A DNA stretch of 14,308 nt from Candidatus Methanovirga meridionalis (GTDB taxonomy: Archaea; Methanobacteriota; Methanobacteria; Methanobacteriales; Methanobacteriaceae), in assembly GCA_031289325.1 (NCBI GenBank), contig JAITPS010000262.1, positions 1 to 14,308 of the forward strand. Reading direction: 5' to 3'. Position 1 is the first letter of the stretch; every line of letters begins with the position of its first letter. Below, one piece after another: positions 1 to 7,165 of this stretch. Below the pieces are notes generated by a model. It made no database searches. It had not been told where the DNA came from and worked only from the letters and a program-made list of their open reading frames with translations. The translations under genes and the position numbers were made by a program.

Positions 1-110
1 ATCATTTTAAAATTTATCATTTTAAAATTTATCATTTTAAAATTTATCATTTTAAAATTTATCATTTTAAAATTTATCATTTTAAAATTTATGAACTTTT
101 CCATAATGAC
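1..110 (+). repeat. MITE-like intergenic element, copy A (left side cut by window edge), with 15-bp tandem array
   Basis: Positions 1-90 are six perfect head-to-tail copies of the 15-mer ATCATTTTAAAATTT. They run straight into the conserved right end GAACTTTTCCATAATGA at 93-109. The same right end, preceded by AAAATTTA, recurs at 5534, 8467 and 10899. The copy at 8450-8464 has exactly one unit of this 15-mer, so the array here is a local expansion of part of the element. The left end lies outside the window or is lost. It sits directly 5' of purS and may carry the purS TATA region (ACTATAAATTAG, 109-120). Confidence 0.75.
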
Positions 111-141
111 TATAAATTAGATAAATAAAATAGTGGTTTAT

Positions 142-387
142 ATGAGATATGATGTTGAAGTAAAAATCACACTTAAAAGTGGTATGTTAAATCCAGAAGC
201 AAGTACAATTGAGAGAGCCTTAGATTTATTAGGTTATGAAGTAGAGAATACTAATAGCTATAACACAATTACATTTCAAATGGAAGAAGAAGATAAATCA
301 GAGATAATGAAAAAAGTAGATGACATGTGTCAGAGATTGTTAACTAACCCCGTAATACATGACTATGAAATTAATATTAAAACATAA
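142..387 (+). CDS. purS: Phosphoribosylformylglycinamidine synthase subunit PurS
   Basis: This is the small subunit of the three-part FGAM synthase (PurL-PurQ-PurS), which converts FGAR to FGAM in cytoplasmic de novo purine synthesis; PurS bridges PurL and PurQ. The 81-residue product has the usual family length and the typical N-terminal strand (YDVEVKITLKSGMLNPEAST), then IERALDLLGY. An in-frame GTG at 133 is better read as part of the Shine-Dalgarno (GTGGT, 133-137), because it lies exactly 9 nt before ATG 142. The same spacing is seen at purQ, the DUF2073 gene and the JAMM gene. purQ follows after 32 nt, so the two form an operon; purL is not in the window. Family assignment is secure from sequence pattern and context. 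Confidence 0.95.
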   Translation: MRYDVEVKITLKSGMLNPEASTIERALDLLGYEVENTNSYNTITFQMEEEDKSEIMKKVDDMCQRLLTNPVIHDYEINIKT

Positions 388-419
388 AAAACATAAAAAA
401 TTTAATTAAAGTGATTAAA

Positions 420-1064
420 ATGAAAATTGGTATTATTAGATTTCCTGGCTCAAATTGTGATAGGGATGTTTATCAAGTAATTAAATCTTCTGGAGGAGAA
501 GCTGAATATGTGTGGTGGAATAAAGATGACCTTAGCTATCTTGATGGTGTTGTAATACCTGGAGGTTTTTCTTATGGAGATTATTTGCGGGCAGGAGCTA
601 TTGCATCCATTACACCTGTAGTTGAAGGAATCAAATCACTTATTAAAGAAGAAATACCCGTTCTTGGAATATGTAATGGAGCTCAGATATTAGCTGAAAT
701 AGGACTTGTTCCAGGAATTTTCACTGTAAATAAAAATTCTAAATTCATTTGCCAATGGGAAAATCTAAAAGTTAAAACCAATAGAACACCATTTACAAAA
801 CATTATAAAAAGAATGAAATTATTAAGATGCCAATAGCACATGCTGAAGGAAGATATTTTAATCAAAATATTGAATTACTTGAAAACCAGGATCAAATTG
901 TATTGCAGTTTGCAGATAACAATCCAAATGGTTCATTAAATGGAATTACAGGTGTTTGTGATGAATCTGGATTAATATGTGCAATTATGCCTCATCCAGA
1001 AAGAGCATCAAATAAATTACTTGGTTGTGAAGATGGATTAAAATTTTTTAAAGGAATGTTATAA
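420..1064 (+). CDS. purQ: Phosphoribosylformylglycinamidine synthase subunit PurQ (glutaminase)
   Basis: This is the glutamine amidotransferase subunit of FGAM synthase. It releases ammonia from glutamine and passes it to PurL. The 214-residue product is a class I (triad) glutaminase. The N-terminus IGIIRFPGSNCDRD is typical of PurQ. The oxyanion-loop region PGGFSYGDYLR is at about 47-57. The nucleophile is Cys85 in GICNGAQIL, and the catalytic His192 and Glu194 lie in the motif MPHPERA. The start is ATG 420, with the Shine-Dalgarno AAGTGAT just upstream (GTG at 411, 9 nt before the ATG); an in-frame GTG at 411 is part of that site. It is co-directional with purS. Its stop codon shares one base with the cobA start (TAATG). 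Confidence 0.96.
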   Translation: MKIGIIRFPGSNCDRDVYQVIKSSGGEAEYVWWNKDDLSYLDGVVIPGGFSYGDYLRAGAIASITPVVEGIKSLIKEEIPVLGICNGAQILAEIGLVPGIFTVNKNSKFICQWENLKVKTNRTPFTKHYKKNEIIKMPIAHAEGRYFNQNIELLENQDQIVLQFADNNPNGSLNGITGVCDESGLICAIMPHPERASNKLLGCEDGLKFFKGML

Positions 1065-1786
1065 TGACGGTATATTTAGTTGGAGCAGGTCCAGGAGATC
1101 CAGAACTAATTACTCTAAAAGGAATTAATGCTTTAAAAAAAGCTGATGTAATAATTTATGATAATTTAGCAAATGATGAAATAATATTAAATCATGGAAT
1201 CAATGCAAAAAAGATTTATGTTGGGAAAAAAGCAGGAGAACATTATAAAAAACAGGAAGAAATAAATGAAATCTTAATTAAAGAAGGAAAAAACAATGAA
1301 AACATTGTCAGATTAAAAGGTGGAGATCCATTTGTTTTTGGAAGAGGAGGAGAAGAGATATTATCATTGATAGAAAATAGCATTCCTTTTGAAATTATTC
1401 CAGGCATCACCTCAGCTATTGGAATACCAACAAGATTAGGACTTCCAGTTACTCATAGAGGAATATCAACATCGTTTACAATTATAACTGGGCATGAAGA
1501 CCCTAAAAAAAAGTGTAAACAAGTAAAATGGGATTACACTGCAGATACTCTAATTATATTGATGGGTATTGGAAATATAAAAGAAAACATAAAAAAAATA
1601 ATGAAATATCGCAAAGAAGACACTCCAGCTTGTGTAATTGAAAATGGAACATTAAAGAATGAAAAAATAATTATTAAAACACTAAAAGATATCGGTGATG
1701 AGAAAATTAATACTCCAGCTATTTTAATTGTTGGTGAAGTCATAGATATTTACAAAAAGATTGTAAGCAATTCTAAAAATCTTTAA
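1064..1786 (+). CDS. cobA: Uroporphyrinogen-III C-methyltransferase (SUMT)
   Basis: This enzyme methylates uroporphyrinogen III at C2 and C7 with S-adenosylmethionine to give precorrin-2. Precorrin-2 is the branch point to cobamides, coenzyme F430 and siroheme in methanogens. The 240-residue protein is a single-domain tetrapyrrole methylase. It has VGAGPGDPELITLKG at 6-20, RLKGGDPFVFGRGGEE at 83-98, PGITSAIGIPTRLGLPVTHRG at about 113-133, TGHE at 142-145 and LMGIGN at 166-171. There is no fused HemD or CysG domain. ATG 1064 overlaps the purQ stop by one base (TAATG), so translation is probably coupled to purQ although the pathways differ. It converges with tiaS, leaving 29 bp between the stop codons. 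The symbol cobA is used in the SUMT sense. Confidence 0.94.
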   Translation: MTVYLVGAGPGDPELITLKGINALKKADVIIYDNLANDEIILNHGINAKKIYVGKKAGEHYKKQEEINEILIKEGKNNENIVRLKGGDPFVFGRGGEEILSLIENSIPFEIIPGITSAIGIPTRLGLPVTHRGISTSFTIITGHEDPKKKCKQVKWDYTADTLIILMGIGNIKENIKKIMKYRKEDTPACVIENGTLKNEKIIIKTLKDIGDEKINTPAILIVGEVIDIYKKIVSNSKNL

Positions 1787-1801
1787 TTTTATTTATTGAA
1801 A

Positions 1802-1807
1802 TTTTTT
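1802..1807 (+). terminator. Oligo-T terminator after cobA
   Basis: A run of six T residues lies 16 bp after the cobA stop in the 29-bp gap between the convergent cobA and tiaS genes. Archaeal RNA polymerase commonly stops at such T tracts without a hairpin. The assignment rests only on position and composition. Confidence 0.35.
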
Positions 1808-1815
1808 AACTATAT

Positions 1816-3060
1816 TTATTCTTTCATTCTAATCAATGGTTTAGATAAATGTCTTCTTGCTGATGTGGGTGTTTCATAATAGCTATTTTCAATAAGTTCT
1901 CTATCTTCAGTAATAGCTATTTTTTCTCCATTAGGAAGTTTAAAGCCACAATTTTTACATTTAAATCCTTTTTTAAGACCTGCAGAAGTCATTGTTTTAC
2001 CACAGTGGCATTTAGGATTTTTAAGGATTTGTTTCTTATTTAAAAATAATATTTTAATTTTTTCAAGGTTAAAAGTTCCATTACAACCAATACCACCAAA
2101 TAATTGAACTTGATCTCCTTTAATAAGTTTGTTTATAATTTTTCTAAAGTCTTTTGTTGGTTCATAAGCACCAACTTCTATCTCACCAGATTCATCAGAT
2201 ATTTTAAAGAAAACATGACCTCCACCTATCACATGAGGATTATCAATAACAGTTCCATTCACAATATAAGAACCATACTTCTCCATATTATCTATTTTAT
2301 CTATTTTTTGAAGATGCATATCTGTGTGTTGATTTGTTTTAAAAATAGTAAATGTATCAATCTCTTCATTAACTTTTAGAAAACTTTTAGCTATTTTAAG
2401 TATTTCAGGATCTTCTCCTCTAATCCCATAAAGAACAGGGCATGGGGTTCTTGGTTCAATAGCTATATAATTGTTATCAATATTTTCAAAAGTTTTAGGA
2501 TATGTTTTCTTATTCATTAAAACTACGGAATCATAATCAATAGCTCTTTTAACCCCAAAATTTTCTTTTTTTCTATAAGCAATTAACTCGTGGGTATGGT
2601 CTTTAAGGGGACATCCAATAGCTGCTAATGAACCTATAATTCCTCTTCCTTTCTTAAATTTGTGAATTTCAGCACCAATTTCATTAGCAAATTTTTCAGT
2701 TTCTTTAATTTTTATAATTGAATGAATAGCTTTAAGAGAATAATTTTCTATTTTTTTATTAAGTTCTCCTTTATAAAATACAATACCAGGATTTGTATTT
2801 TCGTGACTCATCATTGATAGCTTTTCAACATTGGAGAGAACTATTTTTTTAATTAAATCAATGAAATGATCATTGCTAAGATATATTTTAAATGATACAG
2901 CTCCATTTCCACGTGTTTTAAATTTTGCAAATGGATTTAATCTAATGAGGCGAGGAAAACCAACAATATCTATATTGTTCATTTTTAATTCATTTATTAT
3001 GGTGGTTGCAAGATAGGTTGTACACATTCCATCAGGAGAATCAGTATCATCAATACCCAC
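1816..3060 (-). CDS. tiaS: tRNA(Ile2) 2-agmatinylcytidine synthetase TiaS
   Basis: TiaS attaches agmatine to C34 of the CAU anticodon of tRNA-Ile2 using ATP, so that the tRNA reads AUA as isoleucine; it is the archaeal counterpart of bacterial TilS. The product (414 residues from GTG 3060) has the hallmark GIDDTDSPDGMCTTYLA at the N-terminus and GRGIIGSLAAIG at about 138-149. An OB-fold-like stretch lies at about 265-323. A C-terminal zinc ribbon has Cys351, Cys353, Cys368 and Cys371, followed by the conserved TPTSARRHLSKPL. The start is odd. The strong Shine-Dalgarno AGGTGAT (3079-3085) lies 3 nt before an in-frame ATA at 3073-3075, but 18 nt before GTG 3060. A start at ATA would add five residues (reading SFLYVGIDD), completing the first beta strand. 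An in-frame TAA sits immediately before the Shine-Dalgarno, so no ATG is available. Confidence 0.93.
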   Translation of the reverse strand: MGIDDTDSPDGMCTTYLATTIINELKMNNIDIVGFPRLIRLNPFAKFKTRGNGAVSFKIYLSNDHFIDLIKKIVLSNVEKLSMMSHENTNPGIVFYKGELNKKIENYSLKAIHSIIKIKETEKFANEIGAEIHKFKKGRGIIGSLAAIGCPLKDHTHELIAYRKKENFGVKRAIDYDSVVLMNKKTYPKTFENIDNNYIAIEPRTPCPVLYGIRGEDPEILKIAKSFLKVNEEIDTFTIFKTNQHTDMHLQKIDKIDNMEKYGSYIVNGTVIDNPHVIGGGHVFFKISDESGEIEVGAYEPTKDFRKIINKLIKGDQVQLFGGIGCNGTFNLEKIKILFLNKKQILKNPKCHCGKTMTSAGLKKGFKCKNCGFKLPNGEKIAITEDRELIENSYYETPTSARRHLSKPLIRMKE

Positions 3061-3078
3061 ATATAAAAAACTTATAAA

Positions 3079-3085
3079 ATCACCT
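3079..3085 (-). promoter_or_regulatory. tiaS ribosome binding site that points to an ATA start
   Basis: On the minus strand this reads AGGTGAT, a seven-base match to the complement of the archaeal 16S rRNA 3' end. The GTG of this site is 8 nt from the in-frame ATA at 3073-3075. In neighbouring genes the equivalent distance is 8 to 10 nt. The first standard start codon (GTG 3060) is 23 nt away on the same measure. Confidence 0.6.
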
Positions 3086-3115
3086 TATTTTTGATTAAAA
3101 TTTAATTCATAAAAA

Positions 3116-4645
3116 TTAAGTGGATAAGAAAGGTTTTCCTATTGTAAATAAAATAGCTAATGAAACAACTATTCCTAAAATAATAATGGGTAATCCTGCT
3201 TTAAAAATTTCTTTAATTTTAACATAACCAGTCCCATAGGCCATAGCAACCGTTGGATCAGCCATTGGTAACATAAAAGATAATGAACATGCTATTGCTA
3301 TTGGAACTGCATAAATTCCAGTTGCTAAATTTTGTTGTTGTGACATTATGACGGCTAATGGAATTAAAATAGCTGAAAGAGCAATATTAGACATTACTTG
3401 TGTTATTAAAACTCCTACAACCATTAAAATAAGAACAATTACAATAACATTAGGATTAGGCCCTAATGCAGACATAATATCGTTAATTAACCAAGTTGCT
3501 GCACCTGTATTTAATATTGCTGCTCCAAGAGATAAGGCACCTCCAAAGAATAAAACAAGACCCCAATCAATATTTTTCTGAGCATCCTTCCAATCCAATA
3601 TTTTAAATATTAAGAATAAAACTGCACCGATTAAAGCTATTGAATAGCTATTTAATCCTGTAAAATTTGTTGTAACCCACAAAAATATAGTAAAAAGAAG
3701 TATAACAATAGATAATTTCTCATTTCTGGTTATTTTACCTAATTTATCAATTTTAGCTTGGATTGTCTCTGATCCTCCTTTAATACCTTTAACTTCTGAA
3801 GGGAAAACAATACCTAAAAATTGCCATATTACAAACAGTAAAATCAAAGCTATTGGAACCCCAAAAACCATCCAATTTGCAAATGATATATGTGTATAAG
3901 CTGCAGCCATTAAGTTTGGGGCAGTTCCTATTTCAGTAGCTAAACCACCACCAAGTGATGCAAAACATGCTCCTAAAATTAAAGATTTTGCATAGTTACT
4001 ATTTCCTTCACATGCTCCTTTACAACCCATTAAATCTATGATTTCAGTAATAATGGGAATGATTAATGCAAATGCAACAACATTTTCAATCCATGCAGAT
4101 AGAATTCCAGTTGCAAAAACAGCTACAAACAGCCCACTTTTAGCTGACGTTCCTACTTTATCCAATAAAAAGTAGGTTAAACGCTGAACTAAACCACTTT
4201 GACTGATTCCTTCAGCAATAATAAAACCACCAATCATTAAAAATAGAATAGGACTCGCAAACCCTATAACAGCATTATCAAAACTTGTAATTCCTAATAT
4301 TGGCTGTATAAAAAGAATTATTAACGAGGTAATAGCTAAGTTAAGAGCTTCAGAAACCCACAATATTATCGAAAAAATAAGCAATGCCAATGCCATTTGT
4401 CCAGCAGGAGAAAGATCAGGATAATGTGATGGAGTTATATCATTCAATGGCAATATACATATTATTGTTGCAACTATAATTGCTAATGGTAGTCCTACTT
4501 TTTTAAATTCAATGTTCATATTAGGAGGTTTAGCTCTTTTAGGAGGTTTAGATGGTATCCCTACTTTTTTCAATCCCGTGTTCATATTAGGAGTTTTAGC
4601 TTTCTTAGGGGGTTTAGATGGTATCCCTACTTTTTTAAATTCCAT
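3116..4645 (-). CDS. DASS/SLC13-family divalent anion transporter with duplicated N-terminal tail
   Basis: This is an integral membrane transporter of the divalent anion:Na+ symporter family (Na_sulph_symp; sulfate, phosphate or dicarboxylates). The substrate cannot be told from sequence. The 509-residue protein has about a dozen hydrophobic segments from residue 51 onward. Family signatures include IENVVAFALIIP at about 186, EIGTAPNLM at 238-246, an SNT-like QVMSNIALS at about 416-424 and LPMADPTVAMAYGTGY at 459-474. ATG 4645 has a partial Shine-Dalgarno (TGAT) at the usual spacing. Upstream in-frame starts exist at 4657 (ATG) and 4672 (TTG) without a better site. The first 44 residues are an unusual basic, proline-rich tail: two 22-residue units containing KKVGIPSKPPK, encoded by a 66-bp tandem duplication. 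tiaS follows on the same strand after about 55 bp. Confidence 0.88.
   Translation of the reverse strand: MEFKKVGIPSKPPKKAKTPNMNTGLKKVGIPSKPPKRAKPPNMNIEFKKVGLPLAIIVATIICILPLNDITPSHYPDLSPAGQMALALLIFSIILWVSEALNLAITSLIILFIQPILGITSFDNAVIGFASPILFLMIGGFIIAEGISQSGLVQRLTYFLLDKVGTSAKSGLFVAVFATGILSAWIENVVAFALIIPIITEIIDLMGCKGACEGNSNYAKSLILGACFASLGGGLATEIGTAPNLMAAAYTHISFANWMVFGVPIALILLFVIWQFLGIVFPSEVKGIKGGSETIQAKIDKLGKITRNEKLSIVILLFTIFLWVTTNFTGLNSYSIALIGAVLFLIFKILDWKDAQKNIDWGLVLFFGGALSLGAAILNTGAATWLINDIMSALGPNPNVIVIVLILMVVGVLITQVMSNIALSAILIPLAVIMSQQQNLATGIYAVPIAIACSLSFMLPMADPTVAMAYGTGYVKIKEIFKAGLPIIILGIVVSLAILFTIGKPFLST
4514..4645 (-). repeat. 66-bp in-frame tandem duplication in the transporter 5' end
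   Basis: Two adjacent 66-bp units (4514-4579 and 4580-4645) are near-identical, and a partial third match continues to about 4495. In protein terms each unit gives KKVGIPSKPPK(K/R)AK(T/P)PNMN. The third start (IEFKKVGLPLAII) leads into the first membrane segment. Because 66 is a multiple of 3, the duplication keeps the frame. Confidence 0.85.
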
Positions 4646-4726
4646 ATTAATCAGCATAATTTTTTTAAGCAATTTTTATATAATAATTTTTATTTTAAAT
4701 TAATTTTTATTTTAAATTAACGTTAA

Positions 4727-4735
4727 TTTATATAA
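4727..4735 (-). promoter_or_regulatory. Candidate TATA box for the transporter gene
   Basis: On the minus strand this reads TTATATAAA, close to the archaeal TATA consensus, roughly 80 bp before ATG 4645. The region is so AT-rich that a chance match is likely, so this is tentative. Confidence 0.3.
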
Positions 4736-5270
4736 TTTAGTCAATTATTTATAATATTTTTATTATTTATTACTTTACAATTTTTAATATTCTCTAATGG
4801 ATAGTAACATATATAAATAATAGTTAATATAATCTTTAAATGATAGTGAATTTATTTTGTTTAAACATTAATGTTAATTAAATTTAATAATTTAAAGTTG
4901 ATGTTAATTATGAATTTAATAATTTAAAGTAAATATTTTTTAAAGTAATTGAGGTTGTATAATTCATTTTTGATTTTTTATTAAATTTTTAAATTATTAA
5001 TTTAATCTTTAAAAAGAATATAAATTTATAATGCTATTTTAATTTAAATTTTATAATAATATTTTAATTTAAATATAATTTTAATTAAATTTAGAACTTA
5101 TTATATGTTTTATTCATGAAATAGAATATTTAAAAATTGATAGAAAAATAATTCTTAGATAATCTCTAAATTTAAAAAATTACTTTTTTTATAATAAATA
5201 TATATTTATTTTAATAATATAAATAACATTATTATTTTATAAATAACATTATTGTTTTAAATATATTAAT

Positions 5271-5553
5271 TTTAATATAGTAGTTTTGATAAAATTCTTA
5301 TTAAATAACTTTTTTAAAAATAATTATTTATTAAAAGATATTAATTTATATTAAAAGACATTAATTTAAAATAAAAGATATTAATTTAAAATAAAAGATA
5401 TTAATTTAAAATTTATTTATGTTAATTTATATGTTAATTTAAAATTTAAAATTATAGATTTTTATAACCAAATATTTGAAATTAAATAATTTAATGAAAA
5501 AATTATTATTAAAAATTTAAGAGCAAAATTTAAGAACTTTTTCATAATGATTA
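5271..5553 (+). repeat. MITE-like intergenic element, copy B
   Basis: The left end (AATATAGTAGTTTTGATAAA, 5272-5291) matches the left end of the copy at 8215. The right end GAACTTTTTCATAATGA (5534-5550) matches the other three copies. The two ends are imperfect inverted repeats of each other (about 18 of 26 positions). Inside, 5331-5410 is a tandem array of four 20-bp units of the type ATAAAAGATATTAATTTAAA. The segment AATATTTGAAATTAAATAAT (5471-5490) is shared with copy C. It lies 5' of the Era-like GTPase gene in the same orientation as the other copies. Confidence 0.75.
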
Positions 5554-5657
5554 CAATTAAAACAGTTATAATGATTACAATTAAAGCAATTTAATAATTG
5601 AATAGTTTTATAATTGAATACTTTATTGATAATATTATACTATAATTATATATTAAG

Positions 5658-5665
5658 TATATAAG
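5658..5665 (+). promoter_or_regulatory. TATA box of the GTPase-DUF2073-zinc ribbon operon
   Basis: TATATAAG is a good archaeal TATA box. A start of transcription about 25 nt downstream would give a leader of roughly 18 nt containing the Shine-Dalgarno AAGTGAT (5694-5700) ahead of ATG 5706. Confidence 0.5.
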
Positions 5666-5705
5666 TAGCATATAATTTATTTAAATTTTATTTAAGTGAT
5701 ATAAA

Positions 5706-6320
5706 ATGGCTTGGTTTGATTTTATAAAAAGATTTTTTGGAAAAAAAAATAAAATGAGTATTGGGCTTTATGGTAATCCTAATTCAGGAAAAACTACTTT
5801 AGCAAATAAAATATCTAAGGATTGGATGGGGAAAGAAATTGGTTCATCATCCAATATTCCTCATGAAACCAGAACGGTTTTAAAAGAAGAAAAAGTTACA
5901 ATCAAAGAGGGAAATAAAGAACTTGATTTTGATATAATAGACACACCAGGAATAGCCACAAAAGTCGACTACCAAAACTTTTTAGAATATGGTTTAGATG
6001 AAGATGAAGCTAAAAATAGGGCTAAAGAAGCTACAAAAGGAATTATAGAAGCTATTAAATGGTTAGATGATGTGACTGGAGTTTTATTAGTAATTGATTC
6101 AACAACAGACCCTTTAATGGATACAAACATAACCATAATTGGAAACCTCGAAGCAAGAAAAATTCCATTCATCATTGCAGCAAATAAAATTGATGATGAA
6201 AAATCAAATCCTAATAGAATCGTTTCAGTTTTTCCACAACATACAGTAATTCCTATTTCTGCTTTAAAAGGAAAGAATATAGAAAATCTATATAAAGAAA
6301 TGATTAAAAAATTTAAATAA
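5706..6320 (+). CDS. Era-like small GTPase with amphipathic N-terminus
   Basis: This is a 204-residue P-loop GTPase of the TRAFAC/Era-like type found in archaea beside DUF2073 and DUF2072 genes. The G motifs are complete: G1 GNPNSGKTT at 23-31, G2 threonine in HETRTV at 53-58, G3 DTPG at 79-82, G4 NKID at 160-163 and G5 SAL at 185-187. It lacks the KH domain of bacterial Era, so a ribosome-assembly role should not be assumed. The first 16 residues (MAWFDFIKRFFGKKNK) alternate aromatic/hydrophobic and basic side chains and could form a membrane-binding amphipathic helix. The start ATG 5706 has AAGTGAT upstream. It leads a three-gene operon, with the next ATG 11 nt after the stop. Fold and motifs are certain; the cellular role is not established from sequence. 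Confidence 0.9.
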   Translation: MAWFDFIKRFFGKKNKMSIGLYGNPNSGKTTLANKISKDWMGKEIGSSSNIPHETRTVLKEEKVTIKEGNKELDFDIIDTPGIATKVDYQNFLEYGLDEDEAKNRAKEATKGIIEAIKWLDDVTGVLLVIDSTTDPLMDTNITIIGNLEARKIPFIIAANKIDDEKSNPNRIVSVFPQHTVIPISALKGKNIENLYKEMIKKFK

Positions 6321-6331
6321 AGGTGTTTAAT

Positions 6332-6721
6332 ATGGAAGAATTGAAAATGGATTTTATATCTTCAGATGCTCTTGAAAATGCGACAAGCATGGAAAAAATT
6401 TATATGATAATTGAAAGAGTGAAAAAAGGAAACATTGTTGTAATGGATGGAGGTTTAACACCAGCTGAAAGAGCAGAGCTTATAGAAACTACTATGAGAG
6501 AAATAGACATTGATAACTTTGTTGGTGTGGATGTTCATACTTTAGAAAAGGATTCAACATCATTTTTTGGATTTTCAAAGAAAAAAACAGTTGTTATAAC
6601 TATTGTAGGTCCAGCCAATTTAATGAAAACAGTTAAAAAGCAATCAAATTTTTTATCCATGGTTGCAAATCTCAATAAATCATCTAATGATAAAATTAAT
6701 CTAATGGATAAAATTAAGTGA
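6332..6721 (+). CDS. DUF2073 (OapB/ArvB-type) protein
   Basis: This 129-residue protein is recognised as DUF2073 by the segment KMDFISSDALENATSMEKI, then IIERVKKGNIVVMDGGLTP and TMREIDIDNFVGVDVHTLE. It is conserved in Euryarchaeota and nearly always beside the Era-like GTPase. No catalytic motif is visible, and it is predicted soluble. The start is ATG 6332, with Shine-Dalgarno AGGTG (6321-6325); the in-frame GTG 6323 is part of that site, exactly 9 nt before the ATG. It is probably co-transcribed with the GTPase (11-nt gap) and acts in the same uncharacterised pathway, perhaps as its partner. The family name is from memory of the conserved pattern; the function is unknown. Confidence 0.82.
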   Translation: MEELKMDFISSDALENATSMEKIYMIIERVKKGNIVVMDGGLTPAERAELIETTMREIDIDNFVGVDVHTLEKDSTSFFGFSKKKTVVITIVGPANLMKTVKKQSNFLSMVANLNKSSNDKINLMDKIK

Positions 6722-6725
6722 TTTC

Positions 6726-6785
6726 ATGAAAAAACCAAATTTAGGTAAACTTGAATTAATGGATCCAATAAAAATATGGGCATAA
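6726..6785 (+). CDS. Candidate 19-residue small ORF between DUF2073 and zinc-ribbon genes
   Basis: An ATG 5 nt after the DUF2073 stop opens a 19-codon frame (MKKPNLGKLELMDPIKIWA). AAGTGAT (6716-6722) overlaps the upstream stop and places GTG 8 nt before the ATG, the same geometry as the real starts in this operon. The frame could be a translated small protein, a coupling leader, or the remnant of a once longer gene in the unusually long 128-nt gap before the zinc-ribbon gene. No homology is recognised, and a chance ORF of this length is common in AT-rich DNA. Confidence 0.3.
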   Translation: MKKPNLGKLELMDPIKIWA

Positions 6786-6849
6786 TAACCACTAAAAGTT
6801 GAATTAAAATCGAATATCTAAAAAATAGTGTTTTTAAGGATTGATTATT

Positions 6850-7164
6850 TTGAATGTGTGTGCTGGATGTGGACGAGAATTAAAAGAAGAAGATATTTTA
6901 AATGGATGTCCTGATTGCGGTGGTAAAAAATTTAAATTTGTCAACAGTAACCCTCAAAAAAAGAAGGAAAAAAAAGAGGATATACCTAAAACAGCAATAA
7001 ATGAAAATTCAATTGAACAAATAAAGGTTGAAGATAGAGGAGTTTATGAAGTTAATGTTTCTAAACTTTTAGATGGTGGTTCTGATGTCTATTCAGATAA
7101 AGAAGGTAACTATGCAATAGACATTAATTCTCTTCTTAAAAAAGGACGTGACAAGAAAGATTAA
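6850..7164 (+). CDS. DUF2072 (OapC/ArvC-type) zinc-ribbon protein
   Basis: This is a small protein of about 104 residues with an N-terminal zinc ribbon (CAGCG and CPDCGG, four cysteines), a lysine-rich low-complexity linker, and a C-terminal domain GVYEVNVSKLL...YAIDINSLLKK typical of DUF2072. This family accompanies the Era-like GTPase and DUF2073 in many archaea. The start is uncertain. TTG 6850 gives MNVCAGCG and sits 6-8 nt after GGATTGAT; TTG 6841 and GTG 6856 are also in frame. No ATG is available, so a non-ATG start is certain. The zinc ribbon may bind nucleic acid or only stabilise the fold. It ends the operon. Confidence 0.82.
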   Translation: MNVCAGCGRELKEEDILNGCPDCGGKKFKFVNSNPQKKKEKKEDIPKTAINENSIEQIKVEDRGVYEVNVSKLLDGGSDVYSDKEGNYAIDINSLLKKGRDKKD

Positions 7165-7165
7165 C

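Larger units (their letters stand above)
4646..5705. other. Divergent intergenic region between transporter and Era-like GTPase genes
   Basis: This stretch is extremely AT-rich with no credible coding sequence in any frame. Near the transporter it holds a 17-bp direct duplication (4684-4717), the palindrome TTAACGTTAA (4717-4726) and a minus-strand TATA candidate (4727-4735). Further right are the palindrome AACATTAATGTT (about 4864-4875) and an imperfect 30-bp direct repeat (4871-4898 and 4901-4930). The dispersed MITE-like element copy B occupies about 5271-5553, followed by an 18-bp duplication (5544-5561 and 5568-5585) and the GTPase promoter. I see no tRNA or other stable RNA. Confidence 0.6.

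Noticed and set aside
1..90. CRISPR array
   Set aside because: The 15-bp units are perfect and contiguous with no spacers, and they form part of the dispersed intergenic element.
91..120. Nine-codon upstream ORF (MNFSIMTIN) as a purS leader peptide
   Set aside because: The frame arises by chance from the conserved right end of the repeat element; the other copies lack the ATG, and there is no Shine-Dalgarno.
2104..2379. Plus-strand ORF opposite tiaS
   Set aside because: It is antisense to well-conserved tiaS codons, and its Phe/Tyr/Ile-rich composition is typical of a shadow frame.
4717..4930. Palindromes TTAACGTTAA and AACATTAATGTT as operators
   Set aside because: The surrounding DNA is nearly pure A+T, where such short palindromes are expected by chance; no repeated operator spacing relative to a start is seen.
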